A stretch of 28,642 nt of DNA from CALAZP01 sp964410725. GTDB lineage: Bacteria > Bacteroidota > Bacteroidia > Chitinophagales > Saprospiraceae. Position 1 is the first letter of the stretch. The number at the start of each line of letters is the position of its first letter. Both the position numbers and the translations under genes were made by a program. The notes under the pieces were generated by a model. It had not been told where the DNA came from, did no database searches, and saw nothing but the letters and a program-made list of their open reading frames with translations. Location of the stretch: positions 1 to 28,642 of the forward strand of contig CAYPID010000031.1 in NCBI GenBank assembly GCA_964410725.1, in the 5' to 3' direction. Of this stretch, positions 25,161 through 28,642 are shown piece after piece.

Positions 25161-26555
25161 TTAGGTGGTAATAAATGATTTAATATTTTGATAGGCAATG
25201 GATTGAGCCATGCCTCCAATCCAATTCAAATCGTTGGGAATTCTGCCTTTTTCCATCTCTAGGCCAAGCATATTGCACAAAAGTCTCCTAAAATAATCAT
25301 GTCGCTCAAATGACAGAAAACTTCTACTGTCTGTTGTCATTCCAATAAAAGTACTCAATAATCCAATATTAGAGAGATCATTCATCTGTTGCTCCATTCC
25401 ATCCAGCTGATCTAAAAACCACCATGCTGGGCCAAACTGAATCTTTCCCCTTACGGCCGTATTATTAAAACTTCCTGCTATAGAAGCCAAAACTGCGTTG
25501 TCAGCAGGATTCAAATTATAGATAATCGTTTTTCCCAAGGATTGAATCTGTTCCAGACCATCCAAAAATTGGACCAATCGATGAGCCTGAGGCCAGTCTC
25601 CTATAGAATCAAATCCAGTATCCTTACCTAAGGCCTTCATTTGGGTGGTGGAATTGTTTCGCTGTGCCCCCAAATGGAATTGTTGAATCCAGTTTTTTTG
25701 ATGGTATAATTTACACAGTTCAAACAATAGCTTTCCTTTGAAAAAATCCGGTTGGCTAAATGAAATAGGTTCTTCTAAAAATCTTGTGAATTCCATTTCC
25801 AAAGCTGAGGACCATTGCCCGATTATAGGAAGGTAGGTTAAACCGTGGTCGGCAAACTTACAACCGTGAGCTTCAAAATAGTCTATTCTTAGAGCAAGAG
25901 CTTGCAATAGGCTATCAAAAGATTTTATTTCAATTCCACTGACCCTTTCTAATTTTCTTACATAATCTAAAAAAGCCCCCCTATTTTCAATATTTAAGGC
26001 GTTATCCGGCCTAAAAGTAGGTAATAACTGTAAGGAGATAGCACTATCACGAACCCTTTTATGGGCCGCCAAATCATCACAAGGATCATCAGTCGTTCCC
26101 GATATCTCGACTCGGTATTTGGCTAAAATAGCTTGGGTAGATAGTTCAGGAGTTCGCAATAATTCATTGCAATGGTGGAAAACTTCAATGGCGTTGGCTG
26201 GATTCAAATATCCTTGAATGCCAAAAATATTCTTCAATTCTAAATGGCTCCAATGAAATAGTGGATTTCTAAGGGTCTGAGGTAAAGTCCAAGCCCATTG
26301 AGTAAACTTATCTAAATCACTGGCTTGACCAGTAATATATTGTTCCTCTATACCGACTGCTCGCATGGCCCTCCACTTATAATGGTCTCCTTTGAGCCAA
26401 ACTTCCGTGATGGAATCAAATTGAATATTATCCGCTATTTCCTGTGGTGGTAAATGAGAATGGTAATCAATAATCGGTTGGTCCCGGACGTAATCGTAAT
26501 AAAGCTTTTGGGCATACTGGTTTTCCAACAAAAAATCTTCATTAAAAATGCTCAT
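25161..26555 (-). CDS. uxaC: Glucuronate isomerase (uronate isomerase)
   Basis: This enzyme isomerises D-glucuronate to D-fructuronate (and D-galacturonate to D-tagaturonate) in the cytoplasm. The protein has 464 residues, the normal length. It opens with the metal-binding DYHSHLPPQEIADN, where His32 and His34 form the H-x-H of the amidohydrolase-like barrel. Family segments WLKGDHYKWRAMRAVGI (53-69), TTDDPCDDL near 175 and WWFLDQLDGM near 377 are present. It sits 12 bases after mannonate dehydratase and 22 bases before the Asp-box gene. With the SDR reductase and the dehydratase it completes the route from glucuronate to 2-keto-3-deoxygluconate. The absence of tagaturonate reductase and altronate dehydratase genes points to glucuronate as the main substrate. 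Confidence 0.96.
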   Translation of the reverse strand: MSIFNEDFLLENQYAQKLYYDYVRDQPIIDYHSHLPPQEIADNIQFDSITEVWLKGDHYKWRAMRAVGIEEQYITGQASDLDKFTQWAWTLPQTLRNPLFHWSHLELKNIFGIQGYLNPANAIEVFHHCNELLRTPELSTQAILAKYRVEISGTTDDPCDDLAAHKRVRDSAISLQLLPTFRPDNALNIENRGAFLDYVRKLERVSGIEIKSFDSLLQALALRIDYFEAHGCKFADHGLTYLPIIGQWSSALEMEFTRFLEEPISFSQPDFFKGKLLFELCKLYHQKNWIQQFHLGAQRNNSTTQMKALGKDTGFDSIGDWPQAHRLVQFLDGLEQIQSLGKTIIYNLNPADNAVLASIAGSFNNTAVRGKIQFGPAWWFLDQLDGMEQQMNDLSNIGLLSTFIGMTTDSRSFLSFERHDYFRRLLCNMLGLEMEKGRIPNDLNWIGGMAQSIAYQNIKSFITT

Positions 26556-26567
26556 TCCTCTATAGTT

Positions 26568-27737
26568 TTAGGTAGTCTCCATTGCTTTTAACGCATGAAT
26601 AATTCCCGATAATTCAGACAAACCTTTCAATCTACCGATATAGGTATATCCAGGATTTCCAGCTTTATCCAAGTCACCTGCTATTCTATGGCCATGATCA
26701 GGTCTCATATAAATGAACCTTTTATACTTACGACAAGCAGAGCGCAAGCCTTTGATTATTTCAACCATATTTACATCTCCCTTTAAGTGCTCTGCCTCAT
26801 AAAAATCACCCCACTCATTCCGAAGAGTGCTCCGAAGATGGGTAAAATAGATTCTTTCAGCAAAATCAGCCACCATCTCTGAAAGGTTATTATTAGGGCT
26901 CACGCCAAAAGACCCTGTACAAAAGCACAATCCATTATTCAAAGATGGAATGGCTTCCAGTAGCTCTTTAACATCCTTTGCCGTACCCATTATTCTGGGT
27001 AAACCAAATATAGAAAATGGGGGATCATCAGGATGAATAGCTAAATGCAAACCGTGTTCCTCTGCTACCGGGATAATTTCTCTTAAAAAATAGTATAAAT
27101 TATCCTTTAACTGGTTCCTAGAAATATTTTCATATCGACTAATGGCCCTTTTAAAATCACTGAGTGTAAAGTGCTCTTCACTTCCCGGCAAACCAGCCAA
27201 AATGGTTTGAATTAATTCCTGCTCCTTTTCTTGACTTAAATTTTGAAACCAAATTTCTGCTCGCTTTAAGTCCTCTGATGAATATTCATAAAAAGCATTT
27301 TTGCGCTTCAAAATATAAACATCAAATGCGATATAAGCTGCCATTTCAAATCTTAAGGCGGTCGCTCCGTTGGGTAACAGATAATTCAAATCTGTTCGAG
27401 TCCAATCCAATACAGGCATGAAATTATACGTGACCACTCTGATTCCTTCTTGAGCCAAATGAACCAAGGTTGATTTATAATGATCAATATATTTTTGGTA
27501 ATCTCCTGTTCGGGTCTTTATGTCTTCGTGTATAGGGACACTTTCCACTACCTTCCAGTGTAACCCCCATTTTTCAATTTGGTGCCGCCTTTCCCTTATG
27601 GCTTCAATGCTCCAAACTTCTCCGTTTGGAATTTGATGCAACGCGGTTACCACCCCTTCGCAACCTGCTTGAGCAATATCAGACAAACTGACTACATCTT
27701 GAGGGCCAAACCACCTCATTGTTTTTACAAGATCCAT
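26568..27737 (-). CDS. uxuA: Mannonate dehydratase
   Basis: This enzyme dehydrates D-mannonate to 2-keto-3-deoxy-D-gluconate. The protein has 389 residues, close to the Escherichia coli enzyme. The N-terminal RWFGPQDVVSLSDIAQAG and GVVTALHQIPNGEVW (28-42) are diagnostic. Likely metal ligands are His235 (AIHPDDPP), Cys273 (CFCTGSFG), His300 (FTHLRS) and Asp347 (RPDHGHR), matching the arrangement of characterised UxuA proteins. The start at 27737 gives a six-residue lead before MRWFGP; an internal ATG at 27719 is possible, but the longer form agrees better with known enzymes. It lies 12 bases after the SDR reductase and 12 before uxaC, in one operon. KDG kinase and KDPG aldolase, needed next, are not in the window. 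Confidence 0.96.
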   Translation of the reverse strand: MDLVKTMRWFGPQDVVSLSDIAQAGCEGVVTALHQIPNGEVWSIEAIRERRHQIEKWGLHWKVVESVPIHEDIKTRTGDYQKYIDHYKSTLVHLAQEGIRVVTYNFMPVLDWTRTDLNYLLPNGATALRFEMAAYIAFDVYILKRKNAFYEYSSEDLKRAEIWFQNLSQEKEQELIQTILAGLPGSEEHFTLSDFKRAISRYENISRNQLKDNLYYFLREIIPVAEEHGLHLAIHPDDPPFSIFGLPRIMGTAKDVKELLEAIPSLNNGLCFCTGSFGVSPNNNLSEMVADFAERIYFTHLRSTLRNEWGDFYEAEHLKGDVNMVEIIKGLRSACRKYKRFIYMRPDHGHRIAGDLDKAGNPGYTYIGRLKGLSELSGIIHALKAMETT

Positions 27738-27749
27738 TTACATCCTTAA

Positions 27750-28556
27750 TTATACTCCACTGTAAATAGTAAATCCCCCATCAATACCGATATTCATTCC
27801 TGTAACGAAAGAGGATTGATCGCTCAAAAGCCAAATCAAAGCTGCGGTTAATTCAGAGGCTTTTCCAAATCTTTGAAATGGCGTATGTTGTAAAATTGAC
27901 TGAGCTCTACTGGTCCAATTCCCCTTTTCATCCATGAGCAATTTTTCGTTTTGTTTAGATAGAAAAAAACCAGGAGCTATAGCATTAATTCTAATTTTAT
28001 CCCCATGCCGTTTGGCAATTTCTACTGCCATCCATTGGGTATAATTATCCAAAGCAGCTTTACCCATACCATATCCCAAAACTCGAGTTAAGGGTCGCTT
28101 TGCACTAACGGAGGAAATATTGACTATAGAACCTCCATCTGGACCGGTGAGCATTTTACCGAAGACCTGCACAGCATTAATGGTCCCCATAATATTGAGG
28201 TTCATGGCCTTTTGGATACCTTCCAAATCAATTTCAAAAATATCGTGGTCAGGAGGTACGATACCCTCAGGGACATTACCACCAGCTGCATTCACTAATC
28301 CATGTAATGTGATTTTATCCTCCTCCAATTTCTTTTTCACTAAAATTAGAGCGGAGATATCTTCTACATCCGAAGGAATAAAAGTTGCAATTGCTCCTTT
28401 TGATTTTAATTCTTCTAAAAGGGTATCCGCCTTTTCTTGGTTTCTCCCCAATATAATAGCATGGCCTTGAGCAGCGCAAATGGCTCTGACAAACTCACTT
28501 CCTAAGACTCCCGTTCCCCCGGTGACTAATATATTTTTTCCCGACAGGGCACCCAT
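27750..28556 (-). CDS. SDR-family oxidoreductase, probable D-fructuronate reductase (D-mannonate oxidoreductase)
   Basis: This 268-residue short-chain dehydrogenase has the NAD(P)-binding TGGTGVLG (12-19), NAAGGN (89-94), and the catalytic Ser149 with Tyr162-x3-Lys166 (YGMGK). A C-terminal GMNIGIDGGF segment is typical of the family. The position directly before uxuA and uxaC implies reduction of D-fructuronate to D-mannonate. This is a non-homologous replacement of the classical long-chain UxuB, which I do not see here; SDR-type mannonate oxidoreductases are known in other bacteria. The TGGTG pattern and NAAGGNxP resemble those enzymes, but cofactor preference cannot be read reliably. The ATG lies 3 bases after the stop of the preceding DUF1080 gene, and the stop is 12 bases before uxuA. 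Confidence 0.9.
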   Translation of the reverse strand: MGALSGKNILVTGGTGVLGSEFVRAICAAQGHAIILGRNQEKADTLLEELKSKGAIATFIPSDVEDISALILVKKKLEEDKITLHGLVNAAGGNVPEGIVPPDHDIFEIDLEGIQKAMNLNIMGTINAVQVFGKMLTGPDGGSIVNISSVSAKRPLTRVLGYGMGKAALDNYTQWMAVEIAKRHGDKIRINAIAPGFFLSKQNEKLLMDEKGNWTSRAQSILQHTPFQRFGKASELTAALIWLLSDQSSFVTGMNIGIDGGFTIYSGV

Positions 28557-28559
28557 ATT

Positions 28560-28642
28560 CTATAATTTGCGGATTTTGATATTTTTGAAGTATACAGTAT
28601 CTCCGTGATCTTGAAGTAAAATAGGCCCCTTTTCGTTCATTC
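28560..28642 (-). CDS. C-terminal end of a DUF1080 (3-keto-disaccharide hydrolase-type) protein, cut by window edge
   Basis: Only the last 27 codons are visible on the minus strand, running in from the right edge. They read GPILLQDHGDTVYFKNIKIR followed by KL and a TAG stop at 28560-28562. The GPI-x-LQDHG-x-x-V-x-F-x-N-I-x-I-R pattern is the characteristic C-terminus of DUF1080 domains, concanavalin-like sandwich proteins that in characterised cases hydrolyse 3-keto-glycosides. They are usually exported. The stop is 3 bases before the SDR start, so this gene is the upstream partner in the uronate operon. Everything before these residues, including signal peptide and active site, is outside the window. 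Confidence 0.85.
   Translation of the reverse strand, partial: MNEKGPILLQDHGDTVYFKNIKIRKL

Noticed and set aside
1..28642. CRISPR arrays, tRNA or rRNA genes, insertion sequences, integrase or phage genes
   Set aside because: None was seen on reading both strands; gene packing is dense and ordinary metabolic genes fill the window.

Overview
The window is 28.6 kb of AT-rich chromosomal DNA from a member of the Bacteroidota, most likely a marine or aquatic Cytophagia/Cyclobacteriaceae-type organism. This is inferred from the SusC/SusD pair, the near absence of Shine-Dalgarno sequences, Bacteroidetes-type TAnnTTTG promoter boxes, many lipoprotein signals, FG-GAP/ASPIC proteins, a sulfatase and a vanadium-haloperoxidase-like enzyme. 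The genus cannot be fixed by eye. No tRNA, rRNA, CRISPR array, insertion sequence or phage gene was seen, and there is no gene-free stretch over 300 bases.

Layout. (1) 1-4457, plus strand: a SusC receptor cut by the left edge, followed by its SusD lipoprotein and a clear terminator. (2) 4539-12044, plus strand: a tightly packed five-gene run. It holds a giant FG-GAP/ASPIC lipoprotein, a vanadium-haloperoxidase-like lipoprotein with all vanadate-binding residues, a second FG-GAP/ASPIC protein with a C-terminal membrane anchor, a small predicted beta-barrel protein and an SGNH hydrolase. All appear to be exported. (3) 12033-14800, minus strand: a type I sulfatase followed by an FMN-dependent alpha-hydroxy-acid dehydrogenase. 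The 3' end of the latter overlaps the SGNH gene by 12 bases. (4) 14975-19412, plus strand: xylulokinase, xylose isomerase and an SGLT-type sodium/sugar symporter. (5) 19419-20534, minus strand: galactokinase, divergent from a lipoprotein aldose 1-epimerase at 20613-21791 (plus). (6) 21869-28642, minus strand: a uronate operon transcribed from the right edge. It runs from the tail of a DUF1080 protein through an SDR fructuronate reductase, mannonate dehydratase and glucuronate isomerase to a large Asp-box propeller protein.

Taken together the window encodes use of sugars found in sulfated or acidic polysaccharides: outer-membrane glycan uptake, sulfate removal, mutarotation, and entry routes for xylose, galactose and glucuronate. 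No classical polysaccharide-cleaving glycoside hydrolase or lyase is present, and KDG kinase and KDPG aldolase are not in the window. The least explained part is the five-gene secreted module in which two FG-GAP/ASPIC proteins flank a vanadium-haloperoxidase-like enzyme.
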